Assembly (NCBI GenBank): GCA_958510825.1 | Contig: OY294044.1 | Location: forward strand, 87,218,895 to 87,282,894 | Source of the DNA: Brachypterus glaber | Lineage: Eukaryota; Arthropoda; Insecta; Coleoptera; Kateretidae | Length of the DNA: 64,000 nucleotides | Reading direction: 5' to 3' | Shown: positions 28,101 through 39,700 of the stretch, one piece after another | How positions within the stretch are numbered: the stretch's first letter is position 1 | Layout of the letters: every line of letters begins with the position of its first letter | Position numbers and translations under genes: made by a program | Notes under the pieces: model-generated | Databases searched by the model: none | Told to the model about the DNA's origin: nothing | The model's input: the letters and a program-made list of their open reading frames with translations, nothing else

Positions 28101-31100
28101 TGTCCTACTATAAATAATAAGATATCGCTAAAAATTATAGCTTTTGATCGTTTGGACTTTTTGGCGCACTTGCTCTTGTTAACCATATTTAATGTGACGC
28201 AAATCTTGAATCTTTTGGTGAAAGAATTTTTTAAATCGGACATTCTGTTAAAAGGTTATAAGGTTCACATACAGACAGAAAGACAGAGACAGACATTTTT
28301 TAACACCCACTTTTTTCACATTTTCTCGACGTTTCATGACATTGCAAAAAAATGCAAAAAAATTGTTGATTTTTCCGTCGGTTTCCATCCTTAAAAAAAA
28401 TATTTTATTATTATTATTACTTTCCCCAAGGAAAGTCTTGCGCAAAAACTTAGTCTTGCTCAAGTGCTTAGTCTTACGTTGGTAAAAAACAAAAATTATG
28501 GCTGATAATTTACATAAAACAAATACGTCTGTAGGTCTGCCTGTCCGGTAAATTTGTCACAACGATAACTCGAGAACGCATTGCAATGCGTTCTCATGAC
28601 CTAAAGACTTTCAATTTGGACCATAGGTTTCTTATTCCAAGTACTAGGCTGGGATTATTTTTGGTAAAAATCGGGGTGGGGTAAGGGAATAAAATGAAGT
28701 AATATTTCCTAAAAAAAAATATTTTTTTTAATGTACCTTTTTTTTGTTTCCCTGAGCCTAGGCCTACAGAGTAAAGTAATCTTTTGTTGGCAGCAGTATT
28801 TTTTCAAAAAAAAAAATTAAAAAAAAATAATTTTTTTTCTAGGTTACTATGTTTATTTTTTGGAGGTGTTGGTTTAATAATAGGTGGTTTAGTAATAAGA
28901 AAATATTGGAAGAATAAGAAAAATATAATTGAAGACGCGAAACGAAAAAGGCTGATCGAAGCTTCGAGGCGGGAAAGACGCAGACAAATGAGAGAAGATA
29001 ATTTACCGGAAAACCAGCTTTGCGTTGTTTGTAAATGTAATCCGATAGAAGTAAGTATAATAATTAGGTATGTTCTGTTATAAGCAGACCACGGAATAAA
29101 TAAGCCAAATTGAAAGATACAGGATCGCGTACTTTTGCCATATAGATAACTATAAAAAACGATAGAATTCGTAATTTAGGTAACACGGCAGGCTATAGGG
29201 ATAGGATACTTGTTCCAATAATAATAATTCAATTAAACAGAATTTACCAAAATTCCAATTATTTTAAATCTGGTACTGGTATATACGACCAATGTCATAT
29301 TTATTCCGGGGTGTGGTTTAACCAGGTTATAAGCCCAAATTTATAATTTTCAAAAAAGTTCACCCTATATCAATTTCGCAATTAATAATCGAGAATTTTT
29401 GGATCAAAAAAGCCTTACAAATGCCAAAAACTTTATTATTAATGATTCTTTTTTATTGAACCATATGAAAATATAAAAAATTCGCTACAGGCTCATCCTC
29501 TAAATTAGTTCCTATATTAATTACATAATATAATATAAAATTACATAATATATTAATATATTACTGCTTTGTAACCAGTCGTAACCAGGTTTAACTCACA
29601 GATACATACTTTATTCTATTTTTCATCATGTACAAGAAAGTCTTTGTAGAGTTTTTTTTTATTTGAAAGAACGCTTAAGAAAGAGTTTTATTAAACAACT
29701 TAATAAAAAAAGAGAGGTTTGGTTTTTCGTGAATATCTCGAAAAATTAATTATAATTAATAGTGATTTTTAAGAAAAAAATAGTTTCTTAAAAATAAAAT
29801 TATTGCTTAAAATCGCTCTTGTTAATTAACAATTTATTTTTGCAAATAAATAATAATATTAAGGAGCCATTTTTTTTTAATCATTATTTCTATTGTTCTT
29901 TCGTATTCCGAAAAAATTTTTTTTTTATTTTTTGTGTAGAAAACAATTTGTTATAAATAAATTTTGGCGTTATATATTTTTTTAATTGTAAAAAATAAAA
30001 CAATAATAACCTTGTGTTGTTTTTTGGTGATTTTTTTTTCTATTCTTTTTAGAATTTTGAATATTTTCGTCTTTTTGACTTTACCGTTCGCACCTGATTT
30101 TTATCTTTGTAATTAATATAACTTATAAACTATAGGAGATACGAAATTAAGCTTCCAATCGAAGCTCTAACTCAATTATTTATTTAATTTTTTGCAATTA
30201 TTTATAAAAATACTTCGAGAATTCTTTTTTGTAGGCTTTAAAAGTCAAACACATTCGTCAACAAGTGGGTGAAACGATACTCGAAAACGAAAAATTTTGA
30301 CGACTTACCAGATCGTGGCTCAACAGGAAAGGTGTCGGCTAAGCACGAAAAAACGATTTTAAACATGTTTTCGCAGAATCCTCAATTAACCCTGCGCCAA
30401 GGGGCAAAAAAACTGATGCAAAAAGTTTATTTTTTTGTTTGTTTGTTTGTTTATTTGTTTAACCTCGAACTATTCTACTTAATTAAGCATCCCCTAAGTC
30501 CAGGACTTGTGTGGGCTAGTAGTAGAGGGAACCACCGGCTTATACTGACTTTCGAACCAGTTTCTAGGGATTGTCCGTTTCACTTATCGCCTTCGCCAAA
30601 TTTCAATTATTAATTCACTGAAAAAGGCAAATCGGCGCCAGTGAGAATCGAACTCACGATAGTAGACTTGCTATACATACGCGCTAGCCACTACGCTATG
30701 CCTCCCATAAAGGTTTAGATATATCACATGAAACAATTTATACTCATCCCCAGGCTCACGACTTAAAGTTTGGGGGTGTCTTTCGGAAAAAGTTTTTGGA
30801 TTTTTATTTCTCTTTACGTACAACTTGAACGCTGAAAAAATGATCGAGATTTACAAAAGGCTCTAATGCCGACTGCCAAACGTTGGTATAGCGATAAAAA
30901 TAAGCAGTGTATCCTCCAAGAGGACAACGACCCCAAACATAGGAGCAAGTTGTGTAGCCAGTGGAAAAGGACATCCGACATCATGCTGGATTGGCCGTCC
31001 CAATCGCCCGACGCAAACCCCATTGAGAATATGTGGTCATTCATTAAGCACAAGTTTCGCGGAAAAAAGGTATACACATTAAAGCGAAAACGAAAAATTC

Positions 31101-34100
31101 GGACAATATGGAGGTCTTTGTCGTAGGAATATGCAAAAAATCTCGTTCAAAGTATGCCCCGACGATGCCAGCCGATCATTGACGACGAAAATGGAGACTG
31201 GACAAGTTATTTGCATTGATCTATCATTCATTAACTGTAATTAAATGTAAAAAAAATAGAATAAATATATTCTTAAATAAACAATGCGAGACACGCTCTT
31301 ACTTGACCGACTGTAGATAGAGCAATATTTTTTTTATAAAAAACGACACATGGTTGTTATTCTTTTTTTTTGTACAATTAAAAAAATACATAACGCCAAA
31401 AGATATTTGTTTATAAAAAATTGTTAAAAATAAACAAAAATAAAAAAAATCGGAATACGGAGGACCAATAGAAATAATGATTAAAAAAAGGTTCCTAAAT
31501 ATTAATATTTTTCTATTTTGCGACTCTTATAAGCTCATAATCACACGCATTTTGCGTGTTCTTATAGGCCCATAAGAGGTCTGTACTTTTTGTTGTTTTG
31601 GGTTGGCAACAGACCTGGCCTATCGCTTGACGTTTTCCGTGCAATGTCGCTTTAAAGTTAAATTTTCTACAAAATTTTGTGTTTAGGTTATTTTTACTAT
31701 GTTAAAATTGTAACTTGGGTAATTGCAGTAAAAAAGAGAAGAGATTGTAACGATATAAATCGTCACTTTGTAATATAGCAAGGGTTAATTAAACTATTCG
31801 TTTACTTACGTTATAATTTATGTTTATTTTGTATATAAATAGTTACGTACGTACAGAACTATTTTGTAGCAGGAACTGAATTCTAACCATATGAGTCTCT
31901 ATTCCATAGTTCTACCTGAAAATAACATAAAGAAAACATAATTAGAATATGATTTTTAATAATAAAGAATCATATGACTTATTTCTCTATAATGCATTTG
32001 TCTATGGACTTACCTGGTTTTTATATGTTTCAGAGTCTATTGAGGGTTGGATTTCACTGGCTTTCATCTGTAGCTTGTCTCTCCTGGAAAGTTTCGTATG
32101 CTTATTCCTTCGGGATAATCTAGAATTTGTTGAAAATAGTTTGCTGGAACTGCTCACTTAGATTCAGTATTTTGTTTATACTTAGTTCACAGGGCACTTA
32201 GTATTCTGTTCGTATTTTTATTAGTTTTGCTGATAAACAATAAGTATTGTTTATATTTGTTTCTTAGAGTAATATTTTGAGGTTAGATATCACTAATACG
32301 GATTTATTAGGAAATATTCTTTTTAGTTATTATTTCCGTTACCTTTATTAGGAATCCTATACGGTAAAACTGTAGTTGATAATGACTTGCATAGATGTCG
32401 CTAATAGTTCAGAAATAGGATTTTATTTACCTGAAGGGTTCATACCGGTTAAGAAGGTCGATTTTCGTTCTTCTTGAAGCAACCTTGATACAAAATGGTG
32501 ATGTTGTACTGACGAGTGTTTATTTTCTGTAATCATCGAAGTAATCCTTCATGTATTTTTATTTAAAGTTAGTGAAAATGAATATTTAAACAATGCGGAA
32601 GATATTGTAACTGTTATTTTCTACAATTACGCATTTATAACGTTTCGATGGACATCGAAGACTTAGTATGACATCACCATTAATTAAGCACCATTAAGCA
32701 CTATTAAGCACTATTAAGCACCATTAACCACCATTAATTACCATTAATTACCATTACTCACCATTTCTATACCATTAATATGGAATTATATTAATTTAAG
32801 TTGAAGTTTATTTTGGTATATTTGATATACAAGTTCTCCGCATGGAGTGATGTTCTGTTGGAACATGGTTCTGTAATTTTCGGCATAGATAAATTCTATA
32901 TGACCGTCTAGCAGACAATTTTATATTGGACATAATTTTCAAAAGTATATTTTATCCCAAACAACATTTTCAATAGTACATTTTATCCTGGAAGATGATT
33001 TTTCCAAAGTAGATGGGACAGCCTATTTTTTTTATTTGAGAAATGAATTCATCAGCATAGGGGAGACTTGTGCAGATGGAGACGATGGAATTCATACCTC
33101 ATGGATTTTGCAGAAACCAGCTAAGTACTCATTCTGAAAACTTTTGAAAGCAATATTTCATATTTAAAATTCTTTTATTTCAATATTCTTATAACTGTAA
33201 ACTTTATCAGATCTGATATAGTATTGTTTAATACTATATGCCCTTCTGGCTTTTGTTCATTTTTAGGTACTTATTTTTTTTAAAACATTTAATCTCATTT
33301 ATTATTAAATATCATACTTTTGATTAAATGATTTCTAATTTAAGCATGACTTTTATACACTGCAAGAAATGATTGCTGTTTACATTTCTTGGTGCTTGCT
33401 GAACTTCATGTTTTCTTTATACATTTAAGTCGAATGATTTCTGAATTTAGTAATTTTTATTAAGATTTCTTTAATTATATCTTAATATAATTACACATAT
33501 TTTTTATATATATTAATACATTACTTGATGTGCTTTCATTAAGTTTATTTATAATAAATTTCTCAAATGAATTATCTTATTTTATTTAAGGGTTATATTT
33601 TCTCAAACTGAAAAGCTTAAGTATTTACACTAGGTTGTTACTTACCTAAAGGAGTAAAAGCTAAAGTAACTGGCGCCCCTAACAACATTAATCAATTCTT
33701 TCTATTTTTCCCTTGCCCATACCCATTGCTCCGCTGTCAAAACTAGCCGTTGGCAGTGAACGTATTAATTACGGTACAAGATAACTATAAAATATATCAA
33801 AATATCATTTGTTCTTAGAATTTTAAACATGGTGTAAACTGTAATGCCAATCCAAAACAAAAATCCCTAAATCAGTCATCAATTTAAATGTAAGTTTTTT
33901 TTTTAATTTTAGAGCAAAATAGAAAAAATTGTATAAAGCACTCGTTTCATAACACGTTTTTAGCGCACGAGTACAAACGTATGTTATGAAACTAGTACTT
34001 TAATATACTACTTGCAAAAATAAATTGTTAATTACCAAGTGCAATTTTAAGCAATTTTTTTTAACGATTTTTTTCTTAAAAATCATTATTTTCATTATTA

Positions 34101-35609
34101 ATTAGATTAAAAAAAATGGATTATCTTATAAAAAATGCATTTTTTATAAAAAATTTTAAACAATAAGAGTAAAAAAAATTAAACCTTATTTTCATTTTCA
34201 TTCTGTCAATAAAAAAAACAAAGCAATCGGGATATTAAAAAAAAAAATTTTCAATGTTTTATTTACGTTTTTAATTTTTTAATATCTTTGATTGTCAATA
34301 AAAAAAATGGAAAATTATTTTTTTTTATTTTTCCACCAAGGATCTTTTCTATAGCCTTCAAAGAATAGCTCCAAAAAAGGAAAAAAAAACAGGCATCTAT
34401 TTCAAAAATTATCGATTTTTTTGGAAAAAATTGTTAATTAACAAAAGCATAATTAATAAGAAAATTGGGATAAAATTTTTTTGCCGACCGATTATTGTTT
34501 ATTCAACTGTCCAGCAAGTGCCTGATTTTTTTTCATTTCTTAATATTCATATTTAATTAGTTTTGCATCCGAACCGGGCGACGCGCGCGCAAGCCAAACG
34601 ACTCGTTTTCAATCGTATTTTCACCGCTTAATTAAAATTATATTGTTGCTACAGTTCCGGGTGGTAGGACATTTTTTTTAGGAAATTTCTTGCTCTCTTC
34701 GGATCTAGTCTTCGAGACATTCGCGAAAAACCAAATCCCTATTTTTTGTATTAAATTGTTTATAACTTTTGAAATTTTTGCAGCCCCAACTTTTTTTTTT
34801 AAATGTCCTAAATGCCATTACGAATCGAATGACATCTCGCTCATAATTTTCTGTTTCTATAGAAAAAAGCTGGTCCAAAAATCACTTGTTGACCAGCAGT
34901 CATCAGCGAATTTCCAGTGCTCGCATAGGCGCCGCGTCGATTCTATCGTTGACGCGAGGTTTTAAATATTTACATTTTTATTTTATTCGAAAAACACCGA
35001 TATATTTACATATTTATAGTTAATATGTATATTCAATATTGTTGTGTGTAACAAATTAGTCGTAAAATGTTTCGATTTAGTGACCTTTATAAAAATTTCC
35101 CCCATAATTCGGCAAAATTATTCCGTAAGCCTATGTTTCTGTGTTTATTTTCAACGTTGATGAGTCATAACTGAATTTATTCCGATTAATGTTGACCAGA
35201 GTACTAGGGCTATCGACAGACGTCCTTCCCCCCGTCATTTTTTACAAGTGGTACTTTGCGCGTTAAAATTTTAGCGGTATGGTACCAGTCACATGTAAAA
35301 TTGCGGCGATTTATATAATTCTACGGTGCATGGGGTCCGTCTGCCAGTAGTGTCATCTTGTAAAATTTTTGTAAACTTTTAAACATGGCCGCCTGTTGAA
35401 CTTGTATACTTTAAACATAAAAAAGATTTTTTGGTCATAAAATTTTCCTTCGTAAAATTTCGTGTTTTTGTATTCTTTTTTCTTTCAAGATTATCTTACT
35501 GCCCTGTGGACATGTCTGCCTATGTGAGGATTGCCAGGCTGATATTTTAGACAATTGCCCAGTTTGTAGAGCAACTATAGAGAAAAAATCAGTTGCGTAT
35601 GTATTATAA
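24725..35609 (+). CDS. MUL1: Mitochondrial E3 ubiquitin protein ligase 1 (MUL1/Mulan)
   Basis: MUL1 is an outer-mitochondrial-membrane E3 ubiquitin/SUMO ligase that controls mitofusin, Drp1 and mitophagy. Exons: 24725-25145, 26608-26881, 28843-29050, 35490-35609. They total 1023 bp, encoding 340 aa plus stop. All junctions are GT-AG with phases 1, 2 and 0. Seen: an N-terminal membrane helix (about residues 4-22), a BAM/GIDE-type domain across exons 1-2, a second membrane helix at the start of exon 3 (FFGGVGLIIGGLVI), then a basic stretch and a C-terminal RING. Its ligands are C292, C295, C307, H309, C313, C316, C324 and C327. Length is close to the usual 350 aa. The ATG at 24725 is chosen because the frame upstream has only a TTG. 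Intron 3 (6.4 kb) is swollen by a Tc1 element, a SINE and a 2-kb LTR-like insertion. Confidence 0.95.
25146..26607. repeat. MUL1 intron 1: tandemly degenerate F3-like repeats
   Basis: A block GTAACATATTATGTTTCCTATCCAAAGTTCTCAGCTAGGATTG with variants recurs near 25703, 26039 and 26310. Between copies lie A/T homopolymers and GTAAATATCGG...GGGGTAATAGGGTC. A foldback pair is at 25385-25560. No coding exon. Confidence 0.6.
26608..26881 (+). CDS. MUL1: MUL1 exon 2
   Basis: 274 bp, acceptor CTTTTAG, donor AG|GTATTG. It reads GVQSTEKMLRKGSMITGIGE then LRLQPPSSG, the best-conserved block of MUL1 outside the RING. Confidence 0.94.
26925..27454. mobile_element. Foldback MITE with TTA duplication (PIF/Harbinger-like)
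   Basis: A 530-bp near-complete palindrome from TAGTCCGGAAGCCC to GGGCTTCCGGACTA, flanked by TTA (26922-26924, 27455-27457). Arms are about 250 bp and meet at a perfect centre near 27180-27190. It lies in MUL1 intron 2. Confidence 0.85.
27455..28842. repeat. MUL1 intron 2, right part: F3 repeat copies
   Basis: Family F3 sequences at about 27590-27800, 28190-28450 and (inverted) 28500-28740, each with a GACAGACAG run and an ACGTTTTTCGACG-like or CCTTGGG block. Short ORFs here are not gene-like. Confidence 0.55.
28843..29050 (+). CDS. MUL1: MUL1 exon 3 (second membrane helix, first RING ligands)
   Basis: 208 bp, acceptor TTCTAG, donor GAA|GTAAGT (consensus). Encodes the second membrane segment, an Arg/Lys-rich linker and the first RING pair C292-x2-C295. 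Confidence 0.95.
29051..29858. other. MUL1 intron 3, first part
   Basis: AT-rich; no feature supported. Confidence 0.4.
30248..31221 (+). pseudogene. Tc1 transposase remnant
   Basis: The N-terminal part reads NKWVKRYSKTKNFDDLPDRG then TLRQGAKKLMQK (paired-like DNA-binding region), and is cut by the SINE at about 30427-30706. After it, KFGGVFRK resumes, then DNDPKHRSK and DWPSQSPDANPIENMWSFIK (second Asp and Glu of the DDE triad). The region with the first catalytic Asp is missing and the final part is in a different frame with a stop at 31123-31125. Confidence 0.85.
30427..30706 (-). mobile_element. tRNA-derived SINE, copy 1
   Basis: Reading on the minus strand: head GGGAGGCATAGCGTAGTGG (pol III A box), then GAGTTCGATTCTCACTGG (B box), a body ending near CGAGGTTAAAC, and an (AAAC)n-like tail. 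About 90% similar by eye to 60162-60425. The flanks AAAGTTTA and AAAGGTTTA look like an imperfect target duplication. Confidence 0.88.
31746..33778 (+). mobile_element. 2033-bp TG...CA insertion, probable solo LTR or non-coding LTR-type element
   Basis: Starts TGTAACGATATAAATCGTC and ends TTACGGTACA, flanked by AGAT on both sides (31742-31745, 33779-33782). The unoccupied site is seen in the related repeat at 848-1331, where AGAT is single. TG...CA ends and a 4-bp duplication are typical of LTRs. A PBS-like TGGCGCCCCT lies at 33671, about 100 bp before the end, so it may be an internally deleted element rather than a simple solo LTR. No ORF with a recognisable domain. Confidence 0.7.
32681..32780 (+). 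repeat. 10-bp tandem repeat
   Basis: About nine units of CCATTAAGCA and variants (CTATTAAGCA, CCATTAATTA) in exact 10-bp register, inside the 2-kb insertion. Confidence 0.85.
34021..35489. other. MUL1 intron 3, last part
   Basis: AT-rich with A/T homopolymers. The 91-residue ORF at 34690 shows no recognisable domain. Nothing else supported. Confidence 0.4.
35490..35609 (+). CDS. MUL1: MUL1 exon 4 (RING finger, stop codon)
   Basis: 120 bp, acceptor CTTTCAAG, stop TAA at 35607-35609. It reads LLPCGHVCLCEDC then CPVC, the rest of the RING. It is too short to stand out as an ORF. Confidence 0.95.
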   Translation: MILLPCGHVCLCEDCQADILDNCPVCRATIEKKSVAYVL

Positions 35610-36399
35610 TTTATAAATTAGTAAGCAATTAAATTATCATGTAAAAGTTTTATTTATCACATTGTATTTTGTAAAAATTTGTGTATAGAGAGTAATTTTC
35701 TCTAAAATTTAAAATAGTACTTATTTAACTGTAAATAATATATAAAAAGAAATATATTCAAAATATAAATTACATTAACAAGTTGGTGTTTAAATTTCCT
35801 GTATAATAAAAAATACAAATTTTTTTTTTTAGTAAAAAGCTAGACACTTTTATATAAATAGTATGTTTTCTTGTTCCTACATTTATAGATGAAACTATTA
35901 AGTGTATTAAATATCATATATTATACAGATCATCCATATTTTTTGTATACACTCCAAATTAGAATTTGTATTCTCTTGCGGTCGTGCTGGTCTGCTCTCG
36001 GATAAGATCGGTATCAATCGTTCTGCTTCTAGGACGCCGGTCACGACCGTTGAGTAAGGTGTATCCAGGGGATATGAATTATACTTTCAAGTGTATACAA
36101 AATCGATGCATTACCTGTATAATATGAAAACCAGGATCAATCCCGAATTGGGAAAGTTTTTTTTATTAAAAAAAGGCTTTTCCATCCAATAACTTAAACC
36201 AATGGTTAAAGAAAATAAAGAACAGTTTGTTGTATAATAATCTTACAAATATTAATCCCAGAATCTGGCGCCTGGATTATAATAACTATTTGATCAATTA
36301 TAAATAAAATCAGAATCCTGGTATTCGGTGTTTTCGATTTTAGTCACTATTTTTGGGATTTTAGTCACTATTTTTCGGATTTTAGTCACTATTTTTGTT
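35610..36399. other. MUL1/CTU1 convergent intergenic region
   Basis: Holds both 3' UTRs. A possible MUL1 polyadenylation signal AATAAA is at about 35805. A short inverted pair TTTTGTATACACT...AGTGTATACAAAA (about 35941-36102) looks like a small MITE. Confidence 0.5.
36330..36398 (+). repeat. 23-bp tandem repeat next to CTU1 stop
   Basis: Three units of GGATTTTAGTCACTATTTTT with 2-3 extra bases, directly 3' of the CTU1 stop codon and so probably in its 3' UTR. Confidence 0.8.
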
Positions 36400-36788
36400 T
36401 TATAATTTTAATTCACTTATAAGGGTGTCTAATTTTTTACTTTGTATACTATTTGATCCATTACATACACATTTTTTGTCTTCATTATCTTCTATACTAT
36501 CACTTTTAGAAGTTTTACAACAACTGGAAGTCTTATTTGTTCTACAACAACTTGAACTACTCCCACAAGAAGATTCGTTTGAATTTTCTTTGGCATTTTC
36601 TCTAGCATTTTCCTCTAAAATTCGTTTCACTTTGCTTGATTTCCCTATGCCCAATTTGGGTAAGCCTTTATTAAGGCCCTCCAGTAAGACGCAGGCCTTG
36701 CACACATCCTGTGAAGATACATATCCACATCTAGTGCAGTTCATCAGTGTTGGCATATTCGCTTTTTCATTTACTTTTAGAGATTCAC
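36400..36788 (-). CDS. CTU1: CTU1 exon 5 (C-terminal zinc module and Cys-rich tail)
   Basis: 389 bp, acceptor TTTTTAG, stop TAA at 36402-36400. It reads [20 protein letters not shown] and [12 protein letters not shown], then a low-complexity tail rich in Asn, Ser and Cys. A palindromic repeat fragment (36893-36940) lies just upstream in the intron. Confidence 0.95.
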
Positions 36789-39700
36789 CTAAAAATGTAT
36801 ATTTTTGCAAGATTTTTAGTTTGTCTATTTCAAAATTCTCTGTAATTATTGCAAAACATTTGGAAATAAGATTATAAGCATGGTATTTGAGTAGGGACAC
36901 TAGATCTAGGTCTTAAGTTAGCAAGGCCTTGCTAACTTATATTTGAGGAATGAGGAATATGTGAAAATGGAGGAAAGGCGGAGTTAGAAGATTTTTTTTG
37001 GATATTTTTGTTATAATGGAGAAGAGTAGCAATTATCAGTGAAGAGTATCTATTCAAAAAAAATTGAATACTTTTGTTAACAGTCCATTATACTGCCCCA
37101 CTAAGCTAAAAAAGCCGTAACTCCATTTTTTGTGGATTTTTAATTAACCTTACACTTAGTTGTGCATTTCCATGGGCTATTTATTGAACCAATCAAATTT
37201 GATTAAATAGTTTTATTTATGCAGTTATAAACTTATAAATGAAAATTGCAGTATCTCCAAAATAAGGGACTTTTACTAAGCTAAAAAGCAGTAACTCCAA
37301 ATAAGTTTTTTATTATGAAAGAAAATATTAGTGGCATATCGGAGAGACAGTTTTTTATTACCTAATATATTAAAATAAAATTAGAAGAATATAATGTAAT
37401 AAAAAAGTTTATTTTTGCATTATTATAGCTTTTGTATGACGCTAGGTTTTCCGGAAATAGCAAAAAAAAACTGCTGCCAATATTAATTTTCCCTGTAAGT
37501 CTTTGTTCATTAAAACAATTATTTTGGAAAACAAAAAAAAATGAAAAAAATGTTTTTTCAATTTTTTTTCAATTTTTCAAAAAAAAATTAAAAAAGTTTC
37601 GTTTTCCAAAAAAAGTTTTTTTTTTAACTAAAAAAATAAATAAAAATAAATGTTTTTGAAAAAACTTGTTTTTACCCTGTTTTGCTCCTAGCCCAGAACT
37701 TTGGATAATCAACCTATGGTCCAAATTTGAAGTTTTTAGCTCAAAGCGTTCTCGAATTATTGTGGTCACAAATTTTTGGACATACAGACCGACAGACAGA
37801 CCGAGACACAGAATTTTTTTTTACGGAAATCATCTTTTTTGGATATAAAACATCGAAAAACGTGCAATACATTTTCACACTCCAGACTTTCCTTGGGAAA
37901 AGTAAAATTTATTTTTAAAAGGAAATTTAAAAATATATATTTTTATTTTTGGGTTGTTTTCTCTTTATCTTGTCACATACTGCTTTTTTCTAAAAAAAAA
38001 CTGACTATGAGATACTAAACTAAAAAGCTGTAAGTGCCATTTTTTTATTTAAATAAATAATTAATGATTGCGTACTTGTGTTATAATAAAGGTACTTTAA
38101 ACCTAAAGTTATACGCCCTTTCTTGATTCTAGCTATAACACAAGGCTAGGACGATTTACTGTTTTTGCCCTTATCTCAGTTTTATTAAATATGGAGTTAC
38201 TGCTTTTTAGGGTAGTAGGGCAGTATAGTATAAAACACCTGTAAGGTCCCAAAAAGACTATAAATAAATAAATTCTCTGCAAATTTAGCAATGGATATTA
38301 TCCAAACCAAATGCTAGAAAGCTGAAATTCGGTCTAATAATAATCATTTTGAGCCCCTTCTTCTATCCTTTATGGTTGGGGACACCTTTTTAATACGCTT
38401 TATTATATTTATTTTAAAAGAATATCTGGGGTTTTTTTGGGCTTTTGATCCGCAGATTTCGGAACCTTTTTCCGTTTTTCTCGATCAAAACCTTTTTTTT
38501 AGATAATCTTTATTCGTTTGTTTTTTATAGGCTTTTAAATTCAAAAAATGAGTTTTTTTCGCATTTTTTCCTATTTTTTGATAAAAATTTTATACAGTCC
38601 GGTCCAAAAGTCACCCCCCCCCCCCCCCTTTTAACTTTTGAACGAGTTGAGATATCGACTTCAAATTTAGAACTCTTAAATAAGACAACTTAAACTATCT
38701 TTTAGCATATATTTGATATTTTCAGCTCTTAAAATGTTGGCAGGGGGGCATGGGGGACATTTTTTAAATGGAAAGGGGGGTCGTGTGATACATCATATAA
38801 AAGCTTATAAAATTCTCTATTTAAACAAACATTTTTAAATTTTTAAAAAATGTTTTTTAAGGTTTTGATTTTTCAATTTTTTTGTGCTACAACATTCGAT
38901 TTTTTAAGTTTTTTTTATAAATTTTTTTTTATGTCAACTAAAATTAGTTTAGAAGTATAATTAACATTTTTTTATGATGAAATTAGACATTTTTAAAAAA
39001 TTATTTGTTTTTCTTTTAGAGGAATTTTGACATTAATACCCATTTTCAACCCCATTTTAAACCCCATTTTAAACAATTTTTTTTTTTAATTTAAAAATAT
39101 GGAGTTAAATGGAGAATTTTATAAGCTTTAAAATGATGTATTACACGACCCCCCTTTCAATTTAAAAAAATGTGCCCCCATGCCCCTCTGCCCACATTTT
39201 AAGAGCTGAAAGTATTAAATATATGCTAAAAGATAGTTTAAGTTGTCTTATTTAAAAGTTCCAAATTTGAAGTCGATATCTCAACTGGTTCAAAAGTTAA
39301 GAGGGGGGGGTGACTTTTGGACCGCTCTGTATAATAACTAAAGATACGACTCTAATTTTTATACGCAATACTGTTACACATGTGTGGTTTATAAAAATAA
39401 AAAAAAAATAGATTTAATTCAGTCATTGGATATTTACCGGGAGTTATCGAAAAAAAAAATATTTTATTTATTTTTAAAATAGCAACACAATAAATTAAAT
39501 TTATTATGAAAAACACAAAACGAAAAATTAAAAAAAAAACTTTCTCTTAGCTTTAAAACATAAAAATAACATTAAATAAATATTAAATAATTCAAAATAT
39601 TGTTCTTCTGCTTTCAAACTCCCCGTAAAATCTCTGTTACTGGATTCATCTAAAATTTTTTCTATTTTTACAAATCTCACATATATACAGGGTGATCTAT

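Larger units (their letters stand above)
29859..31499 (+). mobile_element. Tc1-type DNA transposon (DD34E class), defective, with a SINE inside
   Basis: Ends TTAAGGAGCC and GGTTCCTAAA, flanked by TA (29857-29858, 31500-31501). Inverted repeats of about 190 bp (29859-30045 and 31320-31499) share a CGGAATACG block. It contains a broken transposase and a minus-strand SINE. It lies in MUL1 intron 3. Confidence 0.85.
31502..34020. repeat. Dispersed repeat R-A, inverted copy split by a 2-kb insertion
   Basis: 31510-31745 is the inverted copy of about 1098-1331, and 33783-34020 of about 848-1097. The two parts are contiguous in the copy at 848-1331. Confidence 0.85.

Noticed and set aside
33671..33680. 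TGGCGCCCCT as a proven LTR primer site
   Set aside because: No gag-pol follows and no second LTR is seen; kept only as a hint in the insertion entry.
34690..34965. 91-residue ORF in MUL1 intron 3
   Set aside because: No domain, low complexity, intronic and surrounded by A/T runs.
36395..36877. 160-residue plus-strand ORF opposite CTU1 exon 5
   Set aside because: A shadow of the CTU1 frame; hydrophobic composition is explained by the reverse strand.
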